In this document: positions 1 through 12,600 of the stretch, in pieces
How the letters are laid out: every line of letters starts with the position of its first letter
Position numbering within the stretch: position 1 is the first letter of the stretch
Source of the DNA: Malachius bipustulatus
Lineage: Eukaryota; Arthropoda; Insecta; Coleoptera; Melyridae
Length of the DNA stretch: 64,000 nucleotides
Reading direction: 5' to 3'
Assembly (NCBI GenBank): GCA_910589415.1
Contig: OU342635.1
Coordinates: forward strand, 11,780,001-11,844,000
The notes under the pieces: model-generated
Database searches by the model: none
The model's input: the letters and a program-made list of their open reading frames with translations, nothing else
What the model was told of the DNA's origin: nothing
Made by a program: the position numbers and the translations under genes

Positions 1-73
1 TTGCGTTTCGTCGCTCACTTCACCGCGGTGGAAAATCGACGAGGGCCTGCCTGGCGCCTGGCCTGAAAATAAG

Positions 74-843
74 CGCCGAGAGAACATATTCCCGTGCAGT
101 GTTGCCACGTCGACGCGAATTTCTACAATCACTTCAGTGGGGTTTTAAACGACTTTGGTGAATTTAATTGGCAATGAACCTCGAATTATTACAAATTAGT
201 ATTTGCTTTAGATACACCTCCGACAAATAATGGCGCGTAAGTGTCCAGGTACGGAGATATAATTTTTTCAAATTTTAGGAGCCAGCTTTGAATGCGAAAT
301 TTGACTGTCTTCCGAGCAATTAATTTGGACGAAACTTCGCACGCGAACTTGTCTTTAGATGTGCTTTCGAATAAAAATGGTGCCAACGTGTCACAAAGTC
401 CGGGGGCGGAAATATGATTTTTTTTATTTTTTAGGCGCCAGCTCGGAAAACAGTCAATATCACACTCAAAGCCAGCTCCTGAAAAAAAAATCATATCTCC
501 GCCCCTGGACTTTGTGCCACTTTGGCACTATTTTTATTCAAAAGTACATCTAAAGAAAGTTTGCGTGCGAAGTTTCATCAAAATTAATAATTGCTCGGAA
601 GAGAGTCAAATTTCGCATTCAAAGCTGGCGCCTAAAAATTTAAGAAAATCATATCTCCGCCCCTGGGCATTTACGCACCACTATTTGTCGGAGGTACATC
701 TAAAACAAAGAGTAATTTGTAATAATTCGAGGTTCATTGCCAATTAAATTCGCGAAAGTCGTTTAAAATCCCACTGAAGTGATTGTAGAAATTCGCGACG
801 ACGTGGCAACACTGCACGGGAATATGATTATACTCTCGCCGTC
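74..843. repeat. Giant imperfect palindrome (foldback element)
   Basis: Two arms of about 370 bp face each other around a centre near 455. The left arm (about 74-445) reads in reverse complement as the right arm (about 485-843). Both carry matching blocks such as CGAATTATTACAAATTA and CGAATTTCTACAATCACTT in the same order from the tips. The arms differ by scattered substitutions, so the element is not very recent. Part of the left arm recurs alone at 1963-2171. No transposase reading frame is present. I infer a non-autonomous foldback DNA transposon; the family is unknown. Confidence 0.85.
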
Positions 844-1546
844 GAATATCGAGGGTTCTAAAAACTTGTAAAATTCTCCATCTCGTAGAATTATCAATCA
901 TAACCTTGGCAACATAACATAACATGCCAATGCTCCAGCCTCCAGCAGATGCAAATAACTACAAAACCCACTACACTAACCTATCTGTCATCATCTGCCT
1001 CTCCTCGAGCTTTCTTTGGTTTTCATAATGGCAAAAATTAAACAAAGTCGACATGTTAATCACAAAAGTGTCATAAAAAAAGGGCGTTCTTTGATAAATC
1101 ACTGAAACTCGGGCCATACGAGAAACTTGGCAACATTACAATGACATTTAAAAACAATATAATTTAAATCAGTCAATCTGAAATAGCTGAATTCTGAACG
1201 TATCTAATTGACTCAATTTACTGATGCAATATTTCATAATATAACCAATAATAATTATTATTATTATTAAAAACTGAAAAATTAAAGTCGCCTATGTCGC
1301 ATATTTTGTATCTGATATTGAAAATTAAAATAATCAACTCCGATTCTGGATGATGACAAAAAATCAATCAGCTGCAAAATAAACGTTGTCCCAGAAAAAC
1401 ACACGCTGCTAAACGCATACGTCAATTATATTATTTGTTCAGAGCACGAGTACTTAACCACCACAATGTTGCTATTGCTGCATAACGTCCAGGGCAAAAT
1501 TATTGCACAATGATAACTATCTAGGGAAATGTCACGGGTTACTCAC
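844..1546. other. AT-rich non-coding stretch, probable intron of minus-strand gene
   Basis: No recognisable gene. If the minus-strand first exon at 1547-1591 is real, this is the start of its first intron. A 25-codon plus-strand frame starting at 1028 is open but unsupported. The rest is low-complexity AT sequence. Confidence 0.4.
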
Positions 1547-1591
1547 TGCAGGATTGTGTTCCTCGATCACGGACATCGTCTGGAAATCCAT
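1547..1591 (-). CDS. Candidate first coding exon of an unidentified gene
   Basis: On the minus strand an ATG at 1591 opens 15 codons (MDFQTMSVIEEHNPA) and runs into a good splice donor, GTGAGT, at 1546-1541. The exon is exactly 45 nt, so the intron falls between codons. Upstream is a CpG-richer stretch with CCAAT boxes, as expected of a promoter and 5' UTR. I do not recognise the peptide and found no second exon in bases 1-1546; the transcript would leave the window to the left. It could also be a chance open frame. Confidence 0.35.
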
Positions 1592-1860
1592 TCTGGCGGA
1601 ATAAAACTTCTGTCGTCTCGATGAAAAGTGAAAACTAAATATTCGAACTCACGTTTAGGAAAAACACTTCAACGTGCTCGTGGTGTTTACAAACATTCGC
1701 AAGGTCATCCAGTGTGCCGCGGAAAGTCACGTCGTCGTTCGCGAACGATCGGGTTGTCATCAGATTGGGTTGGAAGGTCATCTAGCCAATCAGAGTGGAG
1801 ATCAGCAGTTTTTGAATTTAAAATTGGACGAGGAGAGGGAAAATTTAATACACATGATTT
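1592..1860 (-). promoter_or_regulatory. Candidate promoter and 5' UTR of the minus-strand exon at 1547-1591
   Basis: Between about 1670 and 1790 the sequence is clearly richer in C, G and CpG than its surroundings. It carries a CCAAT box on the minus strand (1764-1768) and one on the plus strand (1786-1790), about 175-200 bp upstream of the minus-strand ATG. No TATA box is obvious. A plus-strand open frame across this region (1628-1930) is interpreted as a by-product of the base composition. Confidence 0.35.
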
Positions 1861-1962
1861 TGTGACAAATGAAAAGCGTGAAATGATTATAACAACTATA
1901 ATAATAATTAATTTATATTTAATTAAATGAGCATCAGATAGGTGTAGTATTTATGCAACTAC

Positions 1963-2171
1963 GGGCCTGAACTAGCGCCGAGAGTGCATATTCCCGTGCA
2001 GCGTTGTCACGTCCTCGCGAATTTCTACAATCACTTCAGTGGGAATTTAAACGACTTTTGTGAATTTAATTGGCACTGAACCTCGAATTATTACAAATTA
2101 GTCTTTGCTTTAGATGTACATCCGACAAATAGTGGTGCGTAAGTGTCCAGGGACGAAGATATGATTTTTTT
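1963..2171 (+). repeat. Partial second copy of the 74-843 foldback (left arm only)
   Basis: The sequence from GGCCTGA through GATATGATTTTTTT matches the left arm of the first palindrome (about 60-278) block for block, with substitutions. It includes the segments around the ATATTCCCGTGCAG and CGAATTATTACAAATTAGT motifs. The opposite arm is missing here. It shows that the arm is a dispersed repeat. Confidence 0.8.
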
Positions 2172-2309
2172 ATTCCTCACACCTATACAGGATTGCTCAT
2201 TAGTGCGTCAAAGTTTTATACTAGAATTCTAAATAATAACAAAAAAACTCATATTTTATGCCGCTCCATAAGACCGTTCCATACTAAGATTAAAATATTA
2301 ATATTAAAT

Positions 2310-2646
2310 ACTATGAAGAAAAATAAGATTCATCAAGATATAAAGTAATAACTAATAAGTAATAAAACCTTCCTGACAAACTTCCAGGTACGTATACGGA
2401 AATTCTGAGTTCCGTATATTTTCTGCAATCATAATAACTATGTCTGCTGATGGGGCTGCATGGGTGCATTTTTTGTCCAGGAAAATCCCAGTAACAGGTA
2501 AGTATTGATAGAGGACTATAATGAGTTTAAAATATTAAGAAAGTTACCTTTAGGCAACGTGAACAAGTAGAAAGCCTTGTGTTTGTTAAAACATCCTCTA
2601 ACGCAGCAAAAGCGTCAGTGTCGGTAATACAGGTTCCCTATTTCGC
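2310..2646 (-). repeat. Dispersed repeat, inverted copy of part of 18980-19470
   Basis: Reading this stretch in reverse complement gives the same order of blocks as 18980-19470: tip AGGGAACCTGTATTACCG, then the TTAGAGGATGTTTTA, GCAACGTGAACA and TACGGAAATTCTGAG segments. The tip also occurs, inverted, at 21228-21256. It is a DNA-transposon fragment with no coding frame. Confidence 0.75.
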
Positions 2647-2689
2647 TCGTTTTGAGAGAATCTTAGCTGGTTTTTCACACACGTAGACT

Positions 2690-3183
2690 ACGATACCAAA
2701 CATGATACAAATAAACAAGGTATGTCAGCGCGCAGCCTGTGACGTCAGTGTGGTGATAGCTATACATGCGGCTCGGCAGTATTTATAAAGTAAAACCGCG
2801 ATTTAGTAGCTTATTTCGATATTTGAAAATTTTAATTAGTTTAATAAATTGAATACCTGACTCTGACGGCAAAAACGGTTTGTTGTGCGATAATTAGTAG
2901 GTGTGAGAATCACTCAAGAAAAACGAAAGGCAAAGAGATCTTTTTCATTAGTTTGCTAGCATAGACAAAGGCAAATATGTATAAATGATTTGTATCGTAT
3001 CACAGCAGTAAGCACCAGAACTTTTTATTACACCCCACAAATATTAACTTCCACCTTAAAATATTTTCAATGCTTCCGTTGGTGCTCGCATTGCAATCAC
3101 CACAGTGACGTCATGCGCAGCAAGAACGAGTTTTCAGTCTTACGCTGACATACCTTGTGTAGTTGTATCATGGCTTGGATACC
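2690..3183. repeat. Inverted-repeat element, about 495 bp
   Basis: The left end (about 2690-2762, with ACAAGGTATGTCAGCG-like and GTGACGTCAGTGTGGTGAT segments) is repeated in reverse complement at about 3088-3183 (ATCACCACAGTGACGTCA, CGCTGACATACCTTGT). The interior is AT-rich and non-coding. It is a MITE-like element; target duplication was not determined. Confidence 0.7.
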
Positions 3184-3369
3184 AAATAACTGACGAATTG
3201 GCGAAAAATATTTTTCATTTACCAAACTATTTCTATAAGAAAGTTATGCAAAGACCAAAATATGTGTTCCTGATTTCTTGTATCTTTCGAGTTTCGACCT
3301 ACCCATTAGGTACACCTTGCGCAGACCGTATACCTAATTAGGTATTATTTAATTATTATTAATTAGGCA

Positions 3370-3672
3370 TTATAAAAATCAAGGAAACAAAAAATCTATC
3401 ATTCAAATATAAAATTTATTCAAACTATTATTCTTATTTTTTCGAACGAAAAAATAACCATTCTTTAATAGAATGTCATAAAACAATATAAGATAAGCAA
3501 TGTCACGTCGCGATGTCTTATCGACGTCATTCGTTGAAATAATTTTCTTATAAAAATAATAAGATTTTGAAGAATTTTTTTTAATGTGATAGATTTTTGG
3601 TTTCCTTAATTCTTGAATGTATATTGAAAAAATAATATGACGGCCATAAGAAAAACAAAAGTCGACTATGAA
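3370..3672. repeat. Palindromic repeat related to 35920-36812
   Basis: An inverted repeat (AAATCAAGGAAAC...CGAACGAAAAAAT against the region ending near 3625) is followed by GACGGCCATAAGAAAAACAA at about 3640. The same core palindrome and the same terminal block occur at 36049-36295 and 36718-36745. This copy lacks the extra 383-bp insert found in the second copy, so it serves as an approximate empty site. Confidence 0.7.
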
Positions 3673-3685
3673 AACTCTTATAAAT

Positions 3686-4925
3686 CACATATTTTGTTAT
3701 GTTTCATCGGCCATAACAATAAATAACTTATGTGTGATGAGTTATTGATATTTTGTTTATCAAAAAGTATATATGTACATACTAAATACGTCTAGTAAAT
3801 GTATACCTCTATAGATGTAATAATGCTGACATCTAAGATATGTCTATGAGATACGATTAATCTACAACATTTCAATTTAATTAAATTGAGGTAATTTTCA
3901 TTTAAAATACACATATTTGGTTGTGTTTCATCGGATATAACAAATAAACTCTTATATGCGTAATAATTTGTTGCTGTTTTGTATATCCAAAAATAAAATT
4001 ACAAAATACATCTAGAAAATGTATACTCGTAGACGTAATAATGTCGACATCTAAGATGTGTCTATTATATGTCGATCCATCTACCACATTTCAATTTATT
4101 TAAATTGAGGTAATTTTCATATAAAATACACATATTTTGTTGTGTTTCATCGGATACGACAAATAAACTCTTATATGCGTAATAATTTGTTGCTGCTTTG
4201 TATATCCAAAAATAAAATTACAAAATACATCTAGAAAATGTATACTCGTAGACGTAGTAATGCGGACATCTAAGATATGTCTATTATATGTCGATCGATC
4301 TACCACATTTCAATTTAATTAAATTGAGGGAATTTTCGTATAAAATACTCATATTTTGTTGTGTTTCATCGGATATGACAAATAAACTCTTATATGCATA
4401 ATAATTTGTTGCTATTTGTGTATCCAAAAATAAAATTACAAAATACATCTAGAAAATGTATACACGTAGACGTAGTAATGTGGACATCTAAGATATGTCT
4501 ATTTAATGCCGATAGATCTACCACATTTCAATTTAATCAAATTGACAGATTTTCATATAAAATCCACATATTTTGTTGTGTTTCATCGGACATAACAAAT
4601 AAACATTATGTATAATGATTTGTTGCTATTTTTCAAAATGCATCTATTAAATGTATAGCCGTAGACGTAATAATGGGGACATCTAAGATATGTCTATTAG
4701 ATACCGATTGATCTACCATATTTCAATCTAATTAAATTGAGAGAAGTTTCATATGAAATACACATATTTTGTTGTGTTTCATCAGAGAAAACAAATAACT
4801 CTTATGTATAATGATTTGTTGCTATTTGTTCATCTAAAAGTATATGTAAAAAATACATCTAATAAATGTGTACCAGGTAGATGTGATTATGGTGGCATCT
4901 AAAACATATCTATTACTAATCGACG
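3686..4925. repeat. Tandem array, about 6 units of about 215 bp
   Basis: A unit beginning near CACATATTTTGTTGTGTTTC recurs at about 3690, 3908, 4128, 4345, 4567 and 4760. Each unit contains TAACAAATAAACTC, AATTTGTTGCT, ATACATCTAGAAAATGTATA, GACGTAATAATG and ACATCTAAGATATGTCTAT segments. The middle units are the most alike and the ends are degraded, as in a decaying satellite. Short open frames inside the units (for example 3902-4087 and 4100-4306 on the minus strand) are by-products of the repeat. Confidence 0.85.
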
Positions 4926-5095
4926 ACTAGACCGAAACGCGATTTAGACGTGATGGACCATATATAGACGTCAATTAGACTATGGGGTGTTGCTTGGGAA
5001 GTATACAACGCCACAATAGACCTTCGGTTGCAGTAAAGTGTCACAATGGCCCACTCCCCTATATGTAAATTCAGTACTCTCTGTACACTGAGAGT

Positions 5096-5892
5096 TGTCC
5101 GTTGTCATGCCACACTGATTCTGACTAAAAAATTTCATTTAATTCGATTTGAATCGTACACTTATTTCTAAGTCGAACCAGATGTGGTATCGCAGTTCGT
5201 GTCAGTGGCGTGTGTTGAGGAATAATGAATATCCTATAAATATATTATTTCGACAAGTTATTGACGAAGTAGTGCCTTGCAACTTTTTAATAACAAATAT
5301 TATATAATGCAAGTAAATAAGAATCATAATAATAATTATTGTTATCATTATGATAGAAATATCATGTCACCTACCTGCTGGTTGCCGTTTAAAAGAAAGA
5401 ATAACACCTCCGTTTTCTTATTTGCAAGTAAAATATTCCAGCAATTTAACCACAAGACCACGTACTAGGGAGTTCAATCGTTTCCCAGGCAAAGCAAGGA
5501 AATAGATTTTTAGGCATTCGAGCAATTATAATAAGTTACTCATAGTTTATCACAGGACAATAATAACACAGGACACAGGTAATTCTGCTAATTTCGTATT
5601 AAAAACGTTTCAAATCACAATACAAACCTTTATTAGTATATTTACCGCTGACACTGACAGTACTGATAATAGCGAGGACAATCTTATCGTAATATCGTAT
5701 CAATCTAAGCGTATCAAGACGCGAGTCGATACTCCGTCTCACTCTCGCTCATCTTTTTAGAATTGCTGACGATTCAAACGTATTTCTGACAATACGTCCC
5801 ATTTTAACTCGATTGACTATAATGCAATAGAAGGAGTAAGAAACATAACGAGATGATGTATCCTTAGTTATCACAACAGACAACTCTCAGTG
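5096..5892. repeat. TA-flanked inverted-repeat element, about 800 bp
   Basis: CACTGAGAGTTGTCCGTTGT at 5096 pairs with ACAACAGACAACTCTCAGTG ending at 5892, and each end is preceded or followed by TA. The interior is AT-rich with no convincing protein. The ends and TA target suggest a Tc1/mariner-type non-autonomous element. This is inference from end structure only. Confidence 0.6.
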
Positions 5893-6113
5893 TACAGACT
5901 TTACCTAATGTAGATTCAGCGTTATTATTAGATCATTATTAGATTCAGCATTCAGCGAGATTGTTTTCTAGTTAAAGATGTGACTAAATGTTTCAAAATA
6001 TAATTTATAAACATAATAAGAAGAAGTAAAATATCAAAAATCCATCTGCTGGCAAGTGGCAACTGGCAACTTATATGACAAGTCTCGAAAATTTGTGATG
6101 TGCGCATGCGAAG

Positions 6114-6387
6114 TATTGCCACAGAATAGATACAATCAGAAGCTAAACTCGCTGGCGGCGCCTTTTTTTAGAGACAAGCCACACCTCTAGCGGCCATTGC
6201 TTCAGAGTAGAAATGCAGGCCCGCCACAGAATATAGGTACAATTTTATTCTGTGGGTCTCCGTCTCCATTCAAAACTAATGAAAGCTTATCTCAAATCAT
6301 GGCGGATCTCTATGCGCCGAGTAGATGCGCGAACTCGGTATTTTTATTGAAGTTTATATTCTGATTGTACCTATTCTGTGGTATTAC
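6114..6387. repeat. Inverted-repeat MITE, about 270 bp, upstream of RRP12
   Basis: TATTGCCACAGAATAGATAC at 6114 matches in reverse complement GTACCTATTCTGTGGTATTA ending near 6387. A further pair of the same motif lies inside (about 6225-6260). The element sits about 300 bp upstream of the RRP12 start codon, so it could lie in the RRP12 promoter. Confidence 0.65.
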
Positions 6388-6684
6388 CGAGTTATCGGCG
6401 CTCTAGCACCAGCGTTACGTTTACCCTTTCGGTCATCGACCACGTGTTCATATTTTGAGGTTATAATTACATACACTTCAGAAGAAGAGGAAGAAGTGCA
6501 TGAAAATTGTTAAGTTAAATTTTATATTTATTATTGTTGTTCAATAATAATTCATAAGACCGGCTACTAATTGAAACCGAACAATATACCGCGGTAAAGA
6601 TTTCGAACAATTTTAACAAACTATCCCTAGTTATAAAAGTTTTGGACAATAGATTGAAACAAAAAGTGATCCAAAACTCTAGTT

Positions 6685-9600
6685 ATGGGGAAATTTCGCA
6701 AAAAAATTAAAGGACAATCCAAAGGAAAACGGTGGCCTAAAGGACAGAGCTCTTCTTCAAATCCAGAAACCAGAAAATTTAGAAACCAATCCAAATTAAG
6801 TTTTCTGCAGAGAAGTTCAGGTTTGTACCCCCTTTTAGGTGTATACCTACCTTTTATTACCGTTTCATAATAGCATACATAGTACTATGAATTATGAATT
6901 ACATCTTTTTTTAACCGCTTTACATAAAACAAGTGAAACAATATCTTCAAGTGAATTAAAAGGTTAACCGAGAGGTTAACACAGGAACTCCTATTTAGCT
7001 TTCCATGAATCCCCTCACCAGCCCATTCCACTTTTTTCACTCGCGTCGCTTGTTACTCGCGTTGCCGTACGCAACTCGTTACAAATAATATTCTAAAACA
7101 CTTATTTGCTGCATTAAGTCAGGTCTTTGGTCAGGGTAGGTTTTTTTCATTTTGGGGACGTTTGAAGGAAAAAAAACCCTACCCTGGCCAAAGGCTTGAC
7201 TTACCGAGCGTTATCGTCTCAGTAATAATTAATCGAGAATGCCGGCCGGGCCTAGTAGTAATATTTTTATTTACTACAATACGTACACGTAAACAGACGA
7301 ATTGTATTTTCTTTGACCAGAGCAGCCGTGATAGAGAGATTGAGATAGAATGATCTAAGCAGGCGGGGAGCGAAGCGAACCGGTGGGAAGGACGCTTGGC
7401 CAAGATTGATTGCAGAACGTAGTAGAACGAATAGCATGTGGCAACGCTGAGAGTAGTCAGCCAGTCGCGAGCAGACCATGTAGTGGGGGTAATAGAGGGG
7501 TTATTGGAAAGCTAAAAAGCAGTTATACCCTCCTTTTATACACTCATTTTTTATAGTGAAAATGTGCTTAAGTCTGATCCCTCTTCTAAAGAACGCTTAC
7601 GAGGGAGTACACTGCTAGTCAAACAAAAACAAGTTCAAATGAACTTAGTGAACAGCAACGAACTGAAACAGACAGACATGATCAAATGATTTCCTTTGAT
7701 CCTTTGATTACTTAGACCGACAACTGTCAGAGAGTTGGGCGTAATGCTTGGCTTTCATAATTAAATGTAACTTTTTTCCTTTTAGGTCCAAGCAATCTAA
7801 CAATTGATGCTATACAGAAACACGATGCGGTCCAATCATATGTCACTGGAAATGACAAAAGCAACAAATTGCCATCAGTTGCTAGTGGCACTGGCACTGG
7901 CACTAGTGAAAGTGAAGACATGGAATCATCTACCGGATCGTATTCTACCTTCAAAACTATGGACACATTTGCTTCAGAGTGGAGTGACTGTAGTAATATG
8001 TCGTATGTACGATTCTTGAAAGTCTTTCGCTCCACCTCTCTACTTCACAAGAAAATGCTGAGCATTTTAGCTGCAGTGACAGAATTAATCAAGGAAAAAG
8101 GAGGAAGTGAAAGTAATACGGAGTATTATTGCGTGTTGGTTAGTTAACAATTTTTTTTTTAACTTTTTTTATTTTTTGGTGTAAAACTTTGTCAGGCAAA
8201 CAATCCTTGTTTTTGGTTTTATAGATTTTAATAATTCACAAACAGTATTTCGTGTTTGTGTTTAGAACTTATTAAGTCTATTAAGAGGAGTGCTTGTTTA
8301 ATAATTTTATCCCTAATTTACTTATTATGGACTGTTTGGTTAATATCACTTTGAAGCTAAAAAATAGGTAAACAATATTATGGTCAAATAGCCCTATGTT
8401 CACCCTCTTGGTAATTGTGGTTTTGAAGTTAAATATACAGGGAAATAAATTTCCAACCCTAATTTACGTCATATGGATTGTATGGTTTATTGTGTAGGCA
8501 AAAAATATTGTCAAATAGCTTTATGTGAAAGCCAATTTGATTAATATCTTACTGTTTTTTAGCTCACAACACTTGAAGAAGTCTACAACACTGACCCGAG
8601 AGACGAATTACAATTGACAGCTGTTCTGGCATTACTAAATATGGGCGTTAAAAATGTGCCAGAAGGTGTTTTGCGGAAAACCTTCACAGACACTGCACTA
8701 AAAATAGTGCACATTCTCAAAAACTTTGTCGAGTCCGAAAATAATATCATAATCAAGTCATCGTTTGGAATTTTGGCTACGCTGTTGAAAAGTCAAGACT
8801 TAGCCGCTTGGTCAAACTCTTCTATCGCAAACATTTACACTGATACAATCATACCGTTTTGTGTACATTCAAAACCCAAAGTAAGTTTAAAAATGAATCA
8901 ATTTTTGCAGGTAATTAAATTAACTTGTCACCGTATTATTTCCATAGTGGCGCAAGAGTGCCCAGCAAGCAGTTTCTTCCGTTATTTTTGCAAACTGCTT
9001 TTTGCAAGAAGATGTGCCCAATATTGCAGCCGATAAGGTTTTCGCCTTTTGCGAGCTAACCCTAGAAACTAGTCTAGGTGGACAATCTACTGAAGCGGTG
9101 AACTTGAAAACGATACAAAAGGAAGAAACGACAATTTTACATGTACTCGGTTTAATGAAGGAAACTATTCAGAAATATTCCAAGCTCAACATTAAAGTAA
9201 GCTTAATTAAATTACTAGAGCCGGAATGTCTTTTAATTTATAATTTTTAGAAATCCTGTGAGACGATTTTACGGCTGATCTCATTAAATTCACCCCTGAT
9301 TACATCATGCGGACTTCAAGTGTTTCACTCCCTGTTTTCTTCTCAAACCGTCGTCGTTTCTGCCAAGCTCAACGCTCAATTGATTGAAGCCCTATATGAA
9401 TTCCAACCGTCTCCCGTTGATGTGCAACCAACACTCGCTTGGCTAGCCGTGATGCAGCAAGCTCATGTACATCTTGCCGAGTGAGTATTTAATTAGTTTA
9501 TTTGACTGGAGCTGGAGAAAACATGTAAAATTCTTTCAGTGCTGATATAGATGTGTCCTGTTCGATCATTCCGAAATTTTTCAACGCTCTGTCACAGTTA

Positions 9601-12600
9601 TGGTTGTCGGTAAAGGTGGAAATCACGGCAGCTACGACTCGCACTTTTGAAGTACTCTTAGAGGACGCTTTGGGTCCGGTTTGCTCTGCGAGAGAAAATG
9701 TCGAGAGACATAAATCTAAAATCAGCAAATGTTTCAATTCCATCGCATCCGGCTTGGAGTATCAGTACCATAATATTTGGAATCAAGTTCTTCATACAAT
9801 TACTGTCATGTTTGAGGTTTGTTTGTTTGTGTCACTACATATACCTAAATGTTATAAGAATACTTCTTGAATTTTGCAGAAATGTGGTGAAAACTGCAGT
9901 GCTCTCCTCTTGAATGTACTAAAATCGTTGGCGGAATTGCGAGATTCTTACAGATTTAGTTTTAATAACGAGCTGGAGCATGCAATAGGTGCCGCAATTC
10001 GTTCGATGGGACCTGAAATTGTTTTGAGTGTAATCAGTCTTCGAGTAAGTTATTTACTTTAATCAAAAATTAATCTAGTCTAAAAGTAATTTGAACTTTT
10101 TTGACAGAAAGGTAACGGAGAGCTCAGTATTGACAGATCGTGGCTGCTGCCAGTTTTGAAAGAGAACATTAAACGATCAACCCTTAAATACTTTTTCGAA
10201 GCAATACATCCCTTGGCGGTGTATTGCAAGCAGAAGTCCGTCCAACTTGCCCAGAACAACGACGGTATAGGGTCGCACAGTTCAGAACTGCTCTACGTTC
10301 AGCTCTGGCACCTGCTTCCGTGCTTCTGTAACGATCCAAGCGATATCAAGGATAGTTTTAAGGTAATAAATATTCTTATATAATTCAGCTTATAACATCT
10401 CTTCAATTAGTGTTGACAGTAGTTTAATTTTTTTTTAATAAAGTCGATAAACTGGAATAGTTTGTTTCAAAGAGAATCACGAGAAATATAAAGGAGAGGT
10501 TGTCTCACCTGAAATTTCAAGAAAATAAAATGTCCATAGAGTTAGTGACTGAATTAACTCCATGGTAGACATAGCGGTGGCATTTTATAACTAACAAATT
10601 CTTACTGCTGAAAAGAAAACTGAAAGGTCGATGCTACAGTGCCGATAATGAAAAATCTACGGCCGTGTCAATTTTTGAGGGAAAAAACCTAAAATTGACC
10701 AAATGACGTATTCACCAGGTTCTAATCAGCATCATAACCATCAATAAAATGCAAACTATTGGTAGGCATGCTCAGGTGCAAGGAGCTCAGACATGACTGC
10801 AATAGCTATCTCTCTCTTCCAAGGCACTAGTTGATGAAAAATTTTGTGGATCACACGATACATTCTAGGGTTATTCTGAAAACATCAACAGAACCGGTGA
10901 CACGTCATGTCAACTGTCTAGAAACAGCTCCATATCCGCATTCCAGAATCTAACAGGACCAGATTTTACAGGAAAAAAGAGAAGAACGTTTACCATTGTG
11001 AAATAATAACGAACAAATCTATTCAGTTCTTATCTCCTAGCAAACGTCATAATTTTATGATCTACCATCACCATAACAGTTGATTTGTTACAGAACATAG
11101 CGAAACTGCTTGGACAAGCCCTGTCTGAAAAAGAGGTGAGATTAGCGATTATGGCTTCGCTGCGAAAATTAATCGCGAGTGCAAAACAGAGCGAGAACAA
11201 AGACGATATTGAAGAGATTTCAAGGTTTGCAAAAAATTATCTGCCGATATTATTCAACGTCTTTACGACCAAGCCCATCGGAACCGAAGAAGAAGGTCAG
11301 AGGCTTGCTGCTTTGGAGACTATAAAGGTATGTATATGTGTTAAAGACATGGGAGACTCTATGCATTCCTCACCTCACTCGATTGTATTAATAGAATTGT
11401 TACTTAGTTGTAACTGGTGAATAAATATTTTGCATTTTTTCCTTATATTCCTTGATTTAATTATTTTTGTAGTCTCTCAACCTTTGTTTGCATTACTGCT
11501 TATAAGTTTCAATATTTATTTTTTCCAGCTGTATTTGTCGATATCTAAACCGGAATTATCTCTTGAGCTATTCAAAAAATGTATAGAACGTTTAAATAGT
11601 TCTTCTGAAGATCCGGAAGACCCGTTCATAAAGGAAAGTATTTTAGATCTTCTCAGGGTGCTGATTCCTTACCAAAATCCAGAACATATAAGCATCGTAT
11701 ACGAGCAAATAATCAAAACTCTTCCCGATATCAAAGAAAAAATGGAACAGAAAAAAGTCTACCGACTGCTAGAAGAAGTGTTCTGTTGCGATTCGAGTGC
11801 GTGCATCGAGTTTATAAAGAAGAACAGGAAAGCTTTAGAAAGGTTACTGCGGATTTCTCTGAACTCGACTGTTGTGTCAAGTAAGGGCGCGCGATTGAGA
11901 ACTTTGAACTACCTCATCAAAACCCATCCTCATCCGGAACATTGCATCAAATTGGCTAAATCGACGATCGCCGAAGCGGTACTGAGCTGCAAAGACATAA
12001 ACGAGCGGACGAGAAACATTGCCTACGAAGTGTTGAATACCATCGGGCAAAGTTTTATTCAACACAACGAAGGGAAAGATTTCCTATTGATGATAGAGGT
12101 CGGGTTAGCCGGCAGCGATCAATTGAAGAGTTGTAGCATTTTAGCTCTTGCTGCTGCTTTGCGTAATTTTTCAGGTAAGTTGCATTTATTACAATCTTTT
12201 TCTTTCGGTTTTCGTCTTTTGTCAAATGAGATTCCTTTTTTATCAAATGCTTTTCCAATATTATGATACTGTCACTACACGTAAATAGGAAAAGCAATTG
12301 ACATAAAGTGAAACTGATTTGACATAAAAGGAAATTGATTGATAACAGAAAAATAAGAAACTCATTTGACAAATAAGGAAAAGCAATTGACAAAAGAGGA
12401 AAACCAAAAGACTATTGTATTATGTATTATTGTATAGGGTCCTGAATGTAAATTGTGTGTGTTAACCATTGATTGAAATAATAATATAACTTTGATATGC
12501 CACTCTCATATGGGACACTATGAAGAGTCCAAAGAATTTTCAGTTACAGGCACTACGACCATTATATAAAACCCAGTTTCGAATTTTTTTACATTGCGCA

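Noticed and set aside
1028..1105. 25-codon plus-strand frame (starts MAKIKQSRHVNH)
   Set aside because: Good start context but very short, unrecognised, and no splice donor that would extend it.
1628..1930. 100-codon plus-strand open frame, Arg/Ser-rich
   Set aside because: It overlaps the CpG-richer promoter-like block of a minus-strand gene; no recognised domain and no downstream structure. Most likely a composition effect.
3902..4306. Two similar minus-strand short frames
   Set aside because: They are the same position in adjacent units of the 215-bp tandem array, not genes.
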